The notes under the pieces: generated by a model
What the model was told of the DNA's origin: nothing
The model's database searches: none
Seen by the model: only the letters and a program-made list of their open reading frames with translations
Shown here: piece by piece, positions 24,201 to 38,110 of the stretch
How positions within the stretch are numbered: position 1 is the stretch's first letter
Layout of the letters: each line of letters opens with the position of its first letter
Assembly (NCBI GenBank): GCA_012932295.1
Contig: JAAONU010000001.1
Location: 25,954,550 to 26,018,549 of the forward strand
Length of the DNA: 64,000 bases
Direction: 5' to 3'
Source: Cyclina sinensis
Taxonomy: Eukaryota; Mollusca; Bivalvia; Venerida; Veneridae
Program-made: the position numbers and the translations under genes

Positions 24201-27200
24201 CTTTACTTTACTTCAAACATGATTTAAATTGTCCCTCCAAGAATGCATGGACCTGTAACATGTAACCATAGATAAAGTTGCAATATGTCTAGAATTTCTA
24301 TATTGAAAAGCATTATCAAGATAACAAGAAAAATAAACGCATCTCACTCTAAAAAGATAGCCATGTTTTGATTGTAACTATTTAATTATTTTGCAAAATT
24401 TTATGATTGCATTTGTCTCGACCAATTCAGATGATAATATCTTTTCAACAATTCTTATGATACCGTTCAAGCGAAAACACCCAAATGACGTCGAAATTTT
24501 ACGTAGTAACACTAATAAGTCATAAAACATTTTTGACAGAATTTTAAGCGTTTCTGGAAATCGAAAATGTATGTATTAAATTGATTGTATAACGTTGATT
24601 TTGATAACGTCGAATGGGCCTATGGTACGTTACTATTGTTATGAAAACGTCTCTGCATCTTGAAGTTGTTTAGTTTTTAACATTATACTCTCCATTTACG
24701 CTCTATTAATGGTGCAACCTAAAACTTTCTCAAGTCTATAAGACGAGAATAAGAGAGGAAGTCTACGTATTTTTTGAAAAACCATCGTAGAATAGTCTGA
24801 AATCCAAAGTCTCTTACAAAACACATGATTCATACAGAAAAGCAACAGTTATACAAGATATTTAAACAAAATGGCACCGACACTCAGTTTATGGCACGTT
24901 CTTTACGGGTCATGACGGTGCGCGATCCATATACTCGCCTATGGTCTGCTTATATTGACAAGTTCTTATTACTAGATTTCTGGGCTGCAAAAGGAAAACA
25001 CATTATAAAACTAACACGTAAAGATCCAAAACCTATGTCTGCGAAGTGTGGACATGACGTCACATTTCCGGAATTCATTCAGTGCGTAGTAACTATTGGG
25101 CATCAGTTTACATATTGGGACCAGGATAACCATTAGTTACCGGCTAGCGACATTTGCGACCCATGCGTTTTCAAACCGCATATAATTGGCAAGTTTGAGA
25201 CTTCTACGAACAATTTAAAGTACTCTCTTGAAAAGACAAAACTTGATTTTCTTCTTCGAAAAATAATATCCGATCATCCAACTGAGTTTGAAATAAAGGA
25301 TGAAATAGATTATAATTTCAAAATTTTCCCACGTTTTGAAAATTGTACAGATATTTACGAATTGTGTAAAAGAATGTGGACGGCATTTTGTTCTTAACGG
25401 CTATCTGCCTTCAGGGGAACCATTTCCAACTAACATTTACAAAGACAGTCTAAACAGAGATTCCTTTTATGAACTAGTGAGAAATATAACATCACAGCTA
25501 CAGAAACAAAAAGGAAACGAAGACAAGCCCTCATAACAGCAAATAAACAAATACCTGCAAATCACATAAAAGAACTACAAAAATTGTACAAACTAGACTT
25601 CGAACTTTTCGATTACAAAGCAGATCCAGAATTTCTTCACACATAGAATTAGGTTCTCAATCATTCCTGTTATCGATGATATAGAAAAAGATGCGTAGAC
25701 GTATATAGAGAACAGAAAAAACGTTTCATTTTTTGATATACAATCAAATTTTAAGCTTTAAGTATTTTGTACCACAAGTATAAAATTGCTGCAAAATGCA
25801 ACACAACGGAACAAACAAATCGAAGCCAAGGTGATCAAATGTTGATGAATGCAGGAAATACAAGCCTGTTAAAATATTTCACTTCGTACATCAGAAAGAA
25901 ATAATTCTAAAAATTTAATATTGAAAATAAACAAATATAAAATTGAATGGCAATTAATTTTATAAGATTTTGTTAATCAAAATGCATTGGGTAATACGGA
26001 AGTAGAAAAAAAGCAGACTTCTTGACTTTGAGACTAAATCTTGATTTTCTTTGAATTCTAACTTGAAAATTAAGAGCCGTGTGTTTCGGGGAGAATTAGA
26101 ATTGTGCTTTTGGGAGCAAATGAGCAACTAATCTGATTAGGGGATTATTTGATTAGGGGTAATTAATTTGCTTGATCGGTATACAATGTGTATTGTTTAG
26201 ACAATGTTATTATAATCAGATTAAGACTAATTAGTGCCCATTTTTTTGGTGCGTAAGGGACAGCAGTAGCCGATTAGTTAATATTAATTACAGGTAATTA
26301 CAACGATCGATCGGATTGATTATTTAAAATTATTTACATTGAAACAACTACTAACTCCTCCTAGCTGGCTCCAGTACCAATAGCGATATACCGTGCATAA
26401 ACGCACACTCGTGAACACACACATACACACACACATGGTAATGGGCGAGGCAGATTTCGTCTCCCGACAATGCCTAAGTGTGTGTATACTCGAGTTCTCT
26501 TTACAATTAAAGTATTCTAAGCACGTTGTGGATATGCCAGAATCTGCAGCACTTCATAATTGTCTCGGGTGTAGTAGTAGTTGGCTGTCACAAACGGGCC
26601 ATACTTGTTTGAATAAACCGAGCGTGAAAGAGACTGAAGCTAATAATGATAAAAATGATAATAAACAGTTGGCCGAGCACAGACAGTGCTGCAAACACAT
26701 GCTGTTACTGTACACTCGTCAAGACATCGTGTACTTTTATGGGTATCTGAAAAATGGAGGGAAATGACATTTGCTCCGATCCTACCCGACACAAGCTGAT
26801 GTGTATGTTAGAGTTGTTGATGCATTGTGCGCTATCAACTGTGTAAAAACATGACAAAATGCACGGAGATTTATTTGCCTTGTGGTAGTGATTACTTTCT
26901 TTCGGTCATTATAATTCGCGTCTTGAATGGATCGTGTACAAACAATCAAATTCAATAGGCAATTTAGACAGCCATATTTTTCTGACTGCAAGCATGTGAT
27001 GGACAAACAGTTTTTTAGCAGATGAACCTTCGAAACGCAGTATTTTGAACTGATGTATGGTGCGAATTTCATTTTTAACAAACAAAAAGGTTTTGTTGAT
27101 GAATGTCATAACACTGATATTATTTCAATCAGGGTTTGTTAGACACTCATGAAAAAAATAAACGGAAATAAAAAAACTTGATTGCTAAATATGGACATCA

Positions 27201-27540
27201 AAATTAATTTGGCTTTGATCTCCAGTGATTTTTTGAATAATTAATAATTTTGATCACCAATTGTCATGTAAAAATTAAAGTTATTGTCTGTAACATGTGC
27301 TTCTTTTGACTACTGATACCTGAACGTTCCAAGCTGAAAGAAATGATAATTCTTATCCTTTTCTTATCAGTTTCATCAAAGAAACAAAGGAAAACATGCC
27401 AATGACACAACTCAGTGAAAAAAGGTTTTAAACATGATTAGAAAAGTTAATGAAAACTAAACACGTAATATGTTAATTTGTTGGTATGAAAACCAATAGC
27501 TAAAGAACCCTACAGATAAATAAACGTGAGTTTAGAGTAC
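21280..27540 (+). repeat. Tandem array unit 3
   Basis: 6261 bp, with the same start (AAACACATCTG) and end (GAGTTTAGAGTAC) as units 2 and 4 and nearly identical throughout. It keeps both arms of the inverted repeat and has no mariner: TTTACATATTGGGACC is uninterrupted at about 25107-25122. Confidence 0.93.
24805..25646 (+). pseudogene. Sulfotransferase exon copy, unit 3
   Basis: It has the same 5' truncation as unit 2, keeps RDPYTRLWSAY, and carries the same extra T and 13-base deletion. In addition, TGG is changed to TAG in AACCATTAG (about 25134), so the frame stops after 103 codons from the first Met. It ends at a TAG matching the intact gene's stop. Confidence 0.93.
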
Positions 27541-30500
27541 AAACACATCTGTCTCCAGAATTCGTCCGTAACATCTTATAAGTATTGGGTGTAGTTTTCC
27601 TAGTTCTTTGTAAAATTTTATGATTGCCCCAGTCTCGAGCAATTCAGATGATAATATCATTTCATCAACTGTTATGATACCGTTCTAGCGAAAACGTCCA
27701 AATGACATCGAAATTATAAGAAATAAGTCATGAAACATTTTTTTTTACGGAATTTTAAGCATTTCTGGAAATCGAAAATGAATGTATTAAATTGATGGTA
27801 TAAACATTGATTTTGATAACGTCAACTGGGCCTAAGTTATGAAAACGTCTCTCATCTTAAAGTTGTTTAGTTATTAACATTATACTCATTATACACATAT
27901 ATATTATGTGAGTAACTACTTAATCTTTATTAGAAATAGATAAAAAGAAAATGCCTTTTTTTCTGTCTGATCCTTTAACGAGATTTGCATTTCTAAAATA
28001 TTATATGTATTTCTTCTCATATATTTTCATTTTTTAAAAAAAGAGATATCTGCTTTTCAAAGTTTTAGGATGTGTGGTTATGTAGGAAAAGGTGTAAAAA
28101 AACGCAACCAAAACGTTCTAGAACAGGAGAAATTGACAAAATTGCAACCCCACTCATTTAGACAGTGAAAACAAAAATTTAAAAAAGTATAAGTATATAA
28201 TGCAATACAATTGTCACATTCTGAAAACATTTTGATGATTTGCATGAGTAAATTTATTAACAAAAAGTAATTTATGACTTGATATATAAAATGCTGAAAT
28301 GTTTATATTGCAACTACCGAATGTTAATCCCCTATAAATTTCCCAAGGGGATTACGTGATAATCGGTAAGGAGTTCGTACTGCGAACAAGTTGCTTCCCC
28401 TTCTTTCCGGAGAAGGGGAGGAAAGCCGTGATGCGTGTATGAGGTCGCACGGTCACGTCGCGTTATTTCAGCCCTAATCCTAGAACAGTTAACTTTAGGA
28501 AATTGTTTTGATTTCATTTTTAACTAATCGAAAGAATGATATCGTTTCGACACTTTTGAAAAAGTATCGTAATTGTATGATAGACATACTTTTCATTGTC
28601 ATTACAAATTCTGTCAAAAATAAAATGCTGATCAATTAGATTACATTTGGCATCTTCGGAGAATCTTTCCAGTATTTCCTTTTTTTACAAATCTGCAACA
28701 ACTGTTCGGGAATAGGGCTCCATTTCTCTGAGATAAAATGATCTCTGACAATTCTACTAAAGGTCATTTGTCCTTCACCTCTCGTTTAAGTGAGCAGCCA
28801 GTCTGAAAATTATCCTTTCTTCCAGTTAAACTCTACTTTTGATCAGTTTTAAATGATGAATTCTCAAAGCAAAATTCTTTTTGAGGAAATTTGTTCATAT
28901 TTATCATTATTATTTATTCTCTTTTTGTGTTAATGTTTAAGTAAAGTCAATGGTCTATTCAAAAGAATATTTTCTGCTTCTGTTCTCTTCTTACCTTGGA
29001 GGAGGCTCAATTGTAGCTTGTTAACGGGCTGCTGTTATAAACCAAGATTCCCAGTTTATGGCTGATATAAAACTTCATTTCATTTGTGTGGCTTGTTTAT
29101 TGAGTTCCGGCATATGCATCCTCTACGCTCTACGGCACCCTTCATATTTAAGGAAGTAACTGATCACATTGAAATCTATTTCTAAAATCTCTTAAATCAC
29201 ACTGGTTTAAGGGAAAGGAAGCAATTCGCATATTGTTTTTTAAATTACTTTGTGTAACTTACACTTACCTAGGGGCATGTGAAGAAAAAAAGCAGAAACT
29301 ATAAAAAAAAACGTTTATTTTCTCGCAAGGTGACATGCGTAGGAATAGAAGTTCGCTCGTGAGGGAGTACTGCAGCCAAGAGGGCAAAAATAAAATATAC
29401 AGCCAAAGAAATCCTTCGCTACATAAGTCAGGACAAAAAATAAGTCAGTTTGAACTGAAGCAAACATCTGACACTAATTCATTCGATTTATTGATGAATG
29501 ATGACTTATTGAATTGAGAAATTGAATTATTTTAAAGATGAAATTTTATGTGGCACTATGGAAAAGATAGAAAAAAGGAAGAAAAAAGAAAGAAACCAAC
29601 CAACAAACAAACAAAAGAGAGATATAGTGAAAGAAAGGAAAATGTAAAAAAAGAAAAGAATAAAAGAAAACAAGAATGAAAATAACGAAAAAATGAAAAG
29701 AAAGTTTGTGTGATTTTTTTTTGTATTAAATTTTACTGTTCCTTTTTGTTCGCCCAACAAATTTATAAGATAAAACTATAATGATTAAGCGTTTCATGAC
29801 CTTGCTTTACCTCTACATTTCATTTCTTAGGATAAAGGTATATGTGATTTGCAATACACATGACTATTTCTTTGTTAGCTTCTTTTCTCGCCATCAAATA
29901 TTTTTTTAAATTGATGATTTTTGTGCTTTGTTAAACAAAACATTCCGCATCATTCGCGTGTGTACCTGCATAACTTTCAAGTCACGTTCAAGCCACACTG
30001 AATGGAGCCCGTTCACAGATGAACGACCGAGTTGAAAAAAAATTACTCTGTCTCGTTACTGCTGGTGAAGTTTTTGTTTTCTGAAAAAAAATCTCGGCTT
30101 GCGTAGGTCACATTTCACGGGAAAACGTATTTTTCGTAAACGCCTACTTTGGGGAATTCCAGTTGAATAAAGAATGCGGTATCCCAAAGCAGGTGCTGTA
30201 CCACGTGAAACGTTCCGCAACAACGGGTCTTCACAAATCTCACCACAGGCATTCGTTTCATTGGTAAATGTTCCGAACCACTATATAACCAACACACACA
30301 AAAAGTACGAATGTTTACAAGAATTAATCTGAGGGTCACTTTACTTTACTTCAAACATGATTTAAATTGTCCCTCCAAGAATGCATGGACCTGTAACATG
30401 TAACCATAGATAAAGTTGCAATATGTCTAGAATTTCTATATTGAAAAGCATTATCAAGATAACAAGAAAAATAAACGCATGTCACTCTAAAAAGATAGCC

Positions 30501-33500
30501 ATGTTTTGATTGTTACTATTTAATTATTTTGCAAAATTTTATGATTGCATTTGTCTCGACCAATTCAGATGATAATATCTTTTCAACAATTCTTATGATA
30601 CCGTTCAAGCGAAAACACCCAAATGACGTCGAAATTTTACGTAGTAACACTAATAAGTCATAAAACATTTTTGACAGAATTTTAAGCGTTTCTGGAAATC
30701 GAAAATGCATGTATTAAATTGATTGTATAACGTTGATTTTGATAACGTCGAATGGGCCTATGGTACGTTACTATTGTTATGAAAACGTCTCTGCATCTTG
30801 AAGTTGTTTAGTTTTTAACATTATACTCTCCATTTACGCTCTATTAATGATGCAACCTAAAACTTTCTCAAGTCTATAAGACGAGAATGAGAGAGGAAGT
30901 CTACGTATTTTTTGAAAAACCATCGTAGAATAGTCTGAAATCCAAAGTCTCTTACAAAACACATGATTCATACAGAAAAGCAACAGTTTTACAAGATATT
31001 TAAACAAAATGGCACCGACACTCAGTTTATGGCACGTTCTTTACGGGTCATGACGGTGCGCGATCCATATACTCGCCTATGGTCTGCTTATATTGACAAA
31101 TTCTTATTACTAGATTTCTGGGCTGCAAAAGGAAAACACATTATAAAACTAACACGTAAAGATCCAAAACCTATGTCTGCGAAGTGTGGACACGACGTCA
31201 CATTTCCGGAATTCATTCAGTGCGTAGTAACTATTGGGCATCAGTTTACATATTGGGACCAGGATAAACATTGGTTACCGGCTAGCGACATTTGCGACCC
31301 ATGCGTTTTCAAACCGCATATAATTGGCAAGTTTGAGACTTCTACGAACGATTTAAAGTACTCTCTTGAAAAGACAAAACTTGATTTTCTTCTTCGAAAA
31401 ATAATATTCGATCATCCAACTGAGTTTGAAATAAAGGATGAAATAGATTATAATTTCAAAATTTTCCCACGTTTTGAAAATTGTACAGATATTTACGAAT
31501 TGTGTAAAAGAATGTGGACGGCATTTTGTTCTTAACGGCTATCTGCCTTCAGGGGAACCATTTCCAACTAACATTTACAAAGACAGTCTAAACAGAGATT
31601 CCTTTTATGAACTAGTGAGAAATATAACATCACAGCTACAGAAACAAAAAGGAAACGAAGACAAGCCCTCATAACAGCATATAAACAAATACCTGCAAAT
31701 CACATAAAAGAACTACAAAAATTGTACAAACTAGACTTCGAACTTTTGGATTACAAAGCAGATCCAGAATTTCTTCACACATAGAATTAGGTTCTCAATC
31801 ATTCCTGTTATCGATGATATAGAAAAAGATGCGAAGACGTATATAGAGAACAGACAAAACGTTTCATTTTTTGATATACAATCAAATTTTAAGCTCTAAG
31901 TATTTTGTACCACAAGTACAAAATTGCTGCAAAATGCAACACAACGGAACAAACAAATCGAAGCCAAGGTGATCAAATGTTGATGAATGCAGGAAATACA
32001 AGCCTGTTAAAATATTTCATTTCGTACATCAGAAAGAAATAATTCTAAAACAATCATATTGAAAATAAACAAATATAAAATTGAATGGCAATTAATTTTA
32101 TAAGATTTTGTTAATCAAAATGCATTGGGTAATACGGAAGTAGAAAAAAAGCAGACTTCTTGACTTTGAGACTAAATCTTGATTTTCTTTGAATTCTAAC
32201 TTGAAAATTAAGAGTAGTGTGTTTCGGGGAGAATTAGAATTGTGCTTTTGGGAGCAAATGAGCAACTAATCTGATTAGGGGATTATTTGATTAGGGGTAA
32301 TTAATTTGCTTGATCGGTATACAATGTGTATTGTTTAGACAATGTTATTATAATCAGATTAAGACTAATTAGTGCCCATTTTTTTGGTGCGTAAGGGACA
32401 GCAGTAGCCGATTAGTTAATATTAATTACAGGTAATTACAACGATCGATCGGATTGATTATTTAAAATTATTTACATTGAAACAACTACTAACTCCTCCT
32501 AGCTGGCTCCAGTACCAATAGCGATATACCGTGCATAAACGCACACTCGTGAACACTCACATACACACACACATGGTAATGGGCGAGGCAGATTTCGTCT
32601 CCCGACAATGCCTAAGTGTGTGTATACTCGAGTTCTCTTTACAATTAAAGTATGCTAAGCACGTTGTGGATATGCCAGAATCTGCAGCACTTCATAATTG
32701 TCTCGGGTGTAGTAGTAGTTGGCTGTCACAAACGGGCCATACTTGTTTGAATAAACCGAGCGTGAAAGAGACTGAAGCTAATAATAATAAAAATGATAAT
32801 AAACAGTTGGCCGAGCACAGACAGTGCTGCAAACACATGCTGTTACTGTACACTCGTCAAGACATCGTGTACTTTTATGGGTATCTGAAAAATGGAGGGA
32901 AATGACATTTGCTCCGATCCTACCCGACACAAGCTGATGTGTATGTTAGAGTTGTTGATGCATTGTGCGCTATCAACTGTGTAAAAACATGACAGAATGC
33001 ACGGAGATTTATTTGCCTTGTGGTAGTGATTACTTTCTTTCGGTCATTATAATTCGCGTCTTGAATGGATCGTGTACAAACAATCAAATTCAATAGGCAA
33101 TTTAGACAGCCATATCTTTCTGACTGCAAGCATGTGATGGACAAACAGTTCTTTAGAAGATGAACCTACGAAACGCAGTATTTTGAACTGATGTATGGTG
33201 CGAATTTCATTTTTAACAAACAAAAAGGTTTTGTTGATGAATGTCATTACACTGATATTATTTCAATCAGGGTTTGTTAGACACTTATGAAAAAAATAAA
33301 CGGAAATAAAAAAACTTGATTGCTAAATATGGACATCAAAATTAATTTGGCTTTGATTGCCAGTGATTTTCTGAATAATTAATAATTTTGATCACCAATT
33401 GTCATGTAAAAATTAAAGTTATTGTCTGTAACATGTGCTTCTTTTGACTACTGATACCTGAACGTTCCAAGCTGAAAGAAATGATAATTCTTATCCTTAT

Positions 33501-33677
33501 CTTATCAGTTTCATCAAAGAAACAAAGGAAAACATGCCAATGACACAACTCAGTGAAAAAGGTTTTAAACATGATTAGAAAAGTTAATGAAAACTAAACA
33601 CGTAATATGTTAATTTGTTGGTATGAAAACCAATAGCTAAAGAACCCTACAGATAAATAAACGTGAGTTTAGAGTAC
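27541..33677 (+). repeat. Tandem array unit 4
   Basis: 6137 bp with the same boundaries. It is shorter than unit 3 mainly because the right arm of the inverted repeat and adjoining sequence is deleted after CAGTCTGA at about 28806. After its end GAGTTTAGAGTAC the sequence passes into CACTCTCGTATAAG, the single-copy continuation related to 11338 onward. Confidence 0.93.
30941..31784 (+). pseudogene. Sulfotransferase exon copy, unit 4
   Basis: The least damaged of the three copies. From the Met at 30963 it is open for 190 codons with RDPYTRLWSAY intact, then hits the shared extra T (TGGACGGCATTTTGTTCTTAA) and stops. The later 13-base deletion combines with the extra base to give a net loss of 12, so the original frame is regained, but only after a stop. 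It lacks the 5'-phosphosulfate loop and any splice acceptor like the one at 7294. Confidence 0.93.
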
Positions 33678-35060
33678 ACTCTCGTATAAGAAAATTACTT
33701 CCCTTTACTAAACTGTTGATAAAATTCATTGTACTAGAACAGATTTATCTTCATAAATGGCGAAACACAAAATCCATGTATTATATAAGACCTTCTTGAA
33801 TAAAACTTAGACAAAATTGTTTTAGGCAGATTTCTTTAAAAAAAAAAAGTGATATGTTACAGCAGTATGATCAACCATTTGCCATAGAATCTGTATGTAT
33901 TATTAGTCGGCACTCAGGAGACTATATATTTGATATTGTCAAAAGTTGTGAACCAGTTGTTATTGACGATTAATCTTATACAATTATTGACTAGTGTGCC
34001 ATTAAATATGATTTCGCCTCGGTCAATATAAAATTTGGCCGGTGAATATCACATCATATTCTATGGCACACTAGTCAAAAACTGTTTTATTATATGACTA
34101 CATACAATTGTTTCTACTAAGTTTTCTTCCAGACTGATTTTACATTCATTACAATGTGTTAATTTTTTGTAGGACTTTTTATACTCATTTTCACATTACA
34201 ATAATACTCAGAAGTCTGACAGGTGATTTTGAAATCCAATAAAACATGAAGAAAAAAACCCCCAAAAAAACACACACAAACACACAATCACCAGACGCCA
34301 TTTCCTAGAAAAAGTCTAAGTGCCCGGATGTATTTTGTTTATTTCCAGGCATTAGAGTAATTTTGTTAACTGAGTGCCGGGCACCAGACAGCACTACTAC
34401 GAGTATCAACAGCAATCTATTTTTAGACCTAAAATATAACATGGGAAAACACAGAAATATAACGATATATTGTTGGTCGCCGACTGCGCTTTGAACCAAT
34501 GGGGTTGCGTCTATTTATAGGTCATATAATAATACTTTTTATTATTATGTCGTTTCACTGAATAATGTTTTTTTTTTTAAATTTAACCAAGTTATTGACC
34601 TGAAACAATGATGAATATTTCAACGGAATGAACATGAAAATGTAATGTTTGATAATGATCAGCATTTTGTTAACATTCAATCCCTTCTTATTAATAGAGT
34701 TCGACCTTGCCCTATGGAATAATCTCACCTTCACTCAGGGGGGTAGGGAAGAAATTAAACTGCGTGGCTCGGCGCTACATATTCAGTGAATATCGGCTAA
34801 TATGATTCTGGCCCATATGATTCTGCTTATATCCGGTTTCTTTTGATGTTACATGTTGAACAATGACCTGAAGAGCAAGTGTGTTACAATTAGGTACACA
34901 CACGTGTTGGTACAGATAGGATACTGGACGAGTTCGCTATCTGTACATATTCGCTTTTCTATGTTCCTTCGCAATTACTTTGTAGATTCGCTATATGGTT
35001 TATCGCACATTGGCATACATGGTGATCATATGATTTTATTTTATTAATGTTTAACAATAT
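33678..35060 (+). repeat. Array-flanking sequence related to 11338-12160
   Basis: It matches the flank of the intact gene at lower identity than the units match each other. Examples are CTCTTCATAAATGG-type sequence near 33750, GTCAAAAGTTGTGAACCAGTTG at about 33938, and GGTACACACACGTGTTGGTACAG at about 34892. It therefore marks the older, pre-amplification end of the repeat, and is interrupted by the insertion at about 33978-34532. Confidence 0.75.
33978..34532. mobile_element. Insertion of about 555 bp with a terminal hairpin
   Basis: The related sequence at 11640-11690 runs from GACGATTAATCTTA directly to ATTATGTCGTTTCACT. Here about 555 bp lie between. Near its left end TTGACTAGTGTGCCAT (33987-34002) pairs with its complement at 34063-34078, continuing through ATATGAT on the inside, and the loop contains GCCTCGGTCAATA. 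Ends are approximate because the target duplication is unclear. Reversed, it has the plan of the element at 8423-9033: a small element with a long hairpin at one end only. Confidence 0.6.
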
Positions 35061-35995
35061 GACTAACATGCCAAAGAAATACAACATTTTAGTATGATTA
35101 TGGCGGTGGTAGCATTAAAATAATAGTTATGAATATTACTGAAAGCTGCTATCTCCAGTGTTCTTGTACTTGATGCTAATTTGTTCAGTAACTTAATTTA
35201 AGGATACAAATTCTTGATTATTACAAGATGATTTTCTAGAATCTGTCTCCTATTCCGTAACAAAGATAAAGTTGTTTAACGTATTGTACACATATGATTA
35301 ATTAAAAAAACGTATTTAATTCTAAACAAATGTTTTATTTGCACTAAATACGAATTTACACTGATTAAAAAAAATGTAAATTTGCATTAATTAAAAAAAA
35401 CGAATTTGTATTATGTAACATTTAACGTATTTATGTTATTTCAAAGTATCATTTATCCAAATAAATTCGGGTAGCGAATAACAGTACACACCTATTGGGT
35501 TGAAGCTTATCAGTTGCCAGTATTTGCAGTGCTTTAATTTAGTTTGCACTTATTCGTTTGCACAATATATATACTCTGTTTTTGTTTGTTTGTTTTTTTA
35601 AATCAAAATCTCGTGCCATTTGATGGTCATTTGATATTACATATAAAACGTAGCACAGTTAAGCACAGTTCATGCGTCAGAATGTGGTTTTTTGTTTACT
35701 TTTGCTTATTGCACTGTGTTAATTCAGAGCATATAAATAAGAAATCATAATGCGGAGAATCAGTCTCGTTTTTATTTGTATTATTATGCTAGATTCCATA
35801 ACTAATGTTGATTCAATGATGACTGAATAATTCAAATTATGTTGGAAATACTCGCATGTTATTACATTCACTACAATACATGAGGTACTACATGATAAAT
35901 GTGCACGATACAAGACGTACTGTAAATAAATGAGAAATGAATTATGTATTTCTAATTATTATTTCATTATGTCAGACTGTCCATAAAATAGTTTT
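35061..35995. other. Intergenic AT-rich sequence, nothing recognised
   Basis: No credible exon, repeat or RNA gene was seen. Short open frames here lack any domain feature. Confidence 0.5.
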
Positions 35996-38110
35996 TAGCT
36001 CACCTGTGCACATAGTGCACAAGGTGAGGTATTGTGATCAGTCAATGTCCGTCGTCCGTCGTCGGTGCGTTCGTGCGTGCGTCCGTGCGTAAACTTTTGT
36101 TTTAAAGAACATCTCCTCCTAAACAACAGGGCCAATTTCAACAAAACTTCACAGAAATGTTCCTTGCATGAAGCTCTACCAAAATTGTTCAAAGAATTTG
36201 ATTCCATCAAGAACTCTGGTTGCTATGGCAACCAAAAGGAAAAACTTTGAAAATCTTCTTGTCTGAAACCACAAGGCCTAGAGCTTAGATATTTGGCATT
36301 TAGCACCCTCTAATGGAACTCTACAAAAATTGTTCAAATTATGTCCCCTGGGTCAAAATTGGCCACGTCCCAGGGGTCACTTCATTTTACATAGACTTAT
36401 AAAGGAAATCTTTAAAAATCTTCTTCTCAGAAACCACAGTGCCTACAGCTTTGATATTTGGTATGTAGCATTGTCTAGTGGATGTCTACCAAGTTTGTTC
36501 AAATTATGTCCCCTGGGTTAAAATTGGCCACGCCCCAGGGTTCTCTTGGTTTACACATAGTTATATAGGAAAAACATGAAAAATCATTTTTCTCCAAAAC
36601 TAATAGGACTAGACCTTAGATATCTGGTGTGGAGTATTGTGTAGATAACCTTTACCAGTATTGTTTATATGTTGGCCCTGGGGTCAAAATTGGCCCTGCC
36701 CCGGGGGCCCTTAATATGTAAAAAAGGAAATCTTTAAATATCTTCTTCTCAGAAACCACAATGCCTACAGCTTTGATATTTGGTATGTAGCATTGTCTAG
36801 TGGATGTCTACCAAGTTTGTTCAAATTATGTCCCCTGGGTCAAAATTGGCCACGCCCCAGGGTTCTCTTGGTTTACATAAAGTTATATAGGAAAAACATG
36901 AAAAATCATTTTTTTCCAAAACTAATTGAACAAGACCTTAGATATCTGGTGTGGAGTATTGTGAAAAGAACCTTTACCAGTATTGTTGATATGTTGGCCC
37001 TGGGGTCAAAATTGGCCCCGCCCCGGGGGGCCCTTAATATGTGAAAAAGGAAATCTTTAAAAATCTTCTTCTCAGAAACCACAATGTCTACAGCTTTGAT
37101 ATTTGGTATGTAGCAATGTCTAGTGATTGTCTACCAAGTTTGTTCCATTTATGTTCCCTGGGTCAAAATTGGCCACGCCCCAGGGTTCTCTTGGTTTACA
37201 TATAGTTATATAGGAAAAAACATTAAAAGTCATTTTTCTCCGAAACTGATAGGACTAGACCTTAGATATTTTGTGTTGAGTATTATGTAGATAACCTTTA
37301 CCAGTATTGTTTAAATGTTGGCCCTGGGGTCAAAATTGGCCCCGCCCCGGGGGCCCTTAATATGTAAAAAAGGCAATCTTTAAAAATCTTCTTACTGGAA
37401 ATCTCAATGCCTACAGCTTAGATATTTGGTATGTAGCATTGTCTAGTGGATGTTTACCAAATTATGTCCCCTGAATCAAAATTGGCCACGCCCAAGGGTT
37501 CTCTTGGTTTACATTGATTTATATAGGAAAAACATGAAAAATAATTTTTCTCCAAAACAAATAGGTGTAGACCTTAGATATTTGGTGTTGAGTATTGTGT
37601 AAAGAACCTTTACCAATATTGTTTAAATGTTGGCCCTGGGGTCAAAATCGGCCCCGCCCGGGTGGCCCTTAATATGTTAAAAAGGAAATCTTTAAAAATC
37701 TTCTTGTCTCAAACCACAAGGCCTTGAATTTTAAAATTTGGCATGAAGCAAGCTTTATCAAATTATTAGATTAGGTTAAAGGTCACGGAGGCTAAAAATA
37801 GATTTATCTACTGTACCTCATAAAGCCTTCGGTTATAGACCAATATCTTTAATATTCAGTATATAGGTTCCTTGCATGGACCTCTACCATTGGGTAGGGT
37901 TTGAGGTCACTGGGTCAAGGTCAAGGTCACCATAGCTTATAATAGATATTTCTACTTTCTGTCATAGAGCCTTTATTTATTGACTGATATTTTACAAATT
38001 TGGTTTGTAGGCACTTATATATTTTCAATTAAAAAATGAAATACTGCTTAACAGCAAACCTACAGACAAAGTACTCAGGTGAGCGATCCGGGGTCATCAT
38101 GGCCCTCTTG
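35996..38110 (+). repeat. TAGCTCACCTG-family repeat, copy B, with internal tandem array
   Basis: It opens TAGCTCACCTGTGCACATAG and closes ACTCAGGTGAGCGATCCGGG ... CATGGCCCTCTTGTTTA, so the ends share an inverted AGCTCACCTG/CAGGTGAGC. The body has four tandem units of about 313-323 bp beginning near 36561, 36883, 37206 and 37519 (TTATATAGGAAAAACATGAA is a landmark). Each holds two 'CCCTGG GTCAAAATTGGCC' modules. There is no coding function. It lies just downstream of the 3' end of the minus-strand lectin gene. Confidence 0.85.

Noticed and set aside
28332..28517. Minus-strand frame MKSKQFPKVNCSRIRAEITR
   Set aside because: It covers the GC-rich hairpin block and is open only because of base composition. 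The other units lack the same long frame.
13573..33677. CRISPR array or other prokaryotic defence locus
   Set aside because: The repeats are kilobases long and carry eukaryotic gene copies. Nothing prokaryotic is present in the window.
36330..37044. Repeated frames with FKLCPLGQNWPRPRG
   Set aside because: They are translations of the tandem modules of the dispersed repeat, with no splice or start context.
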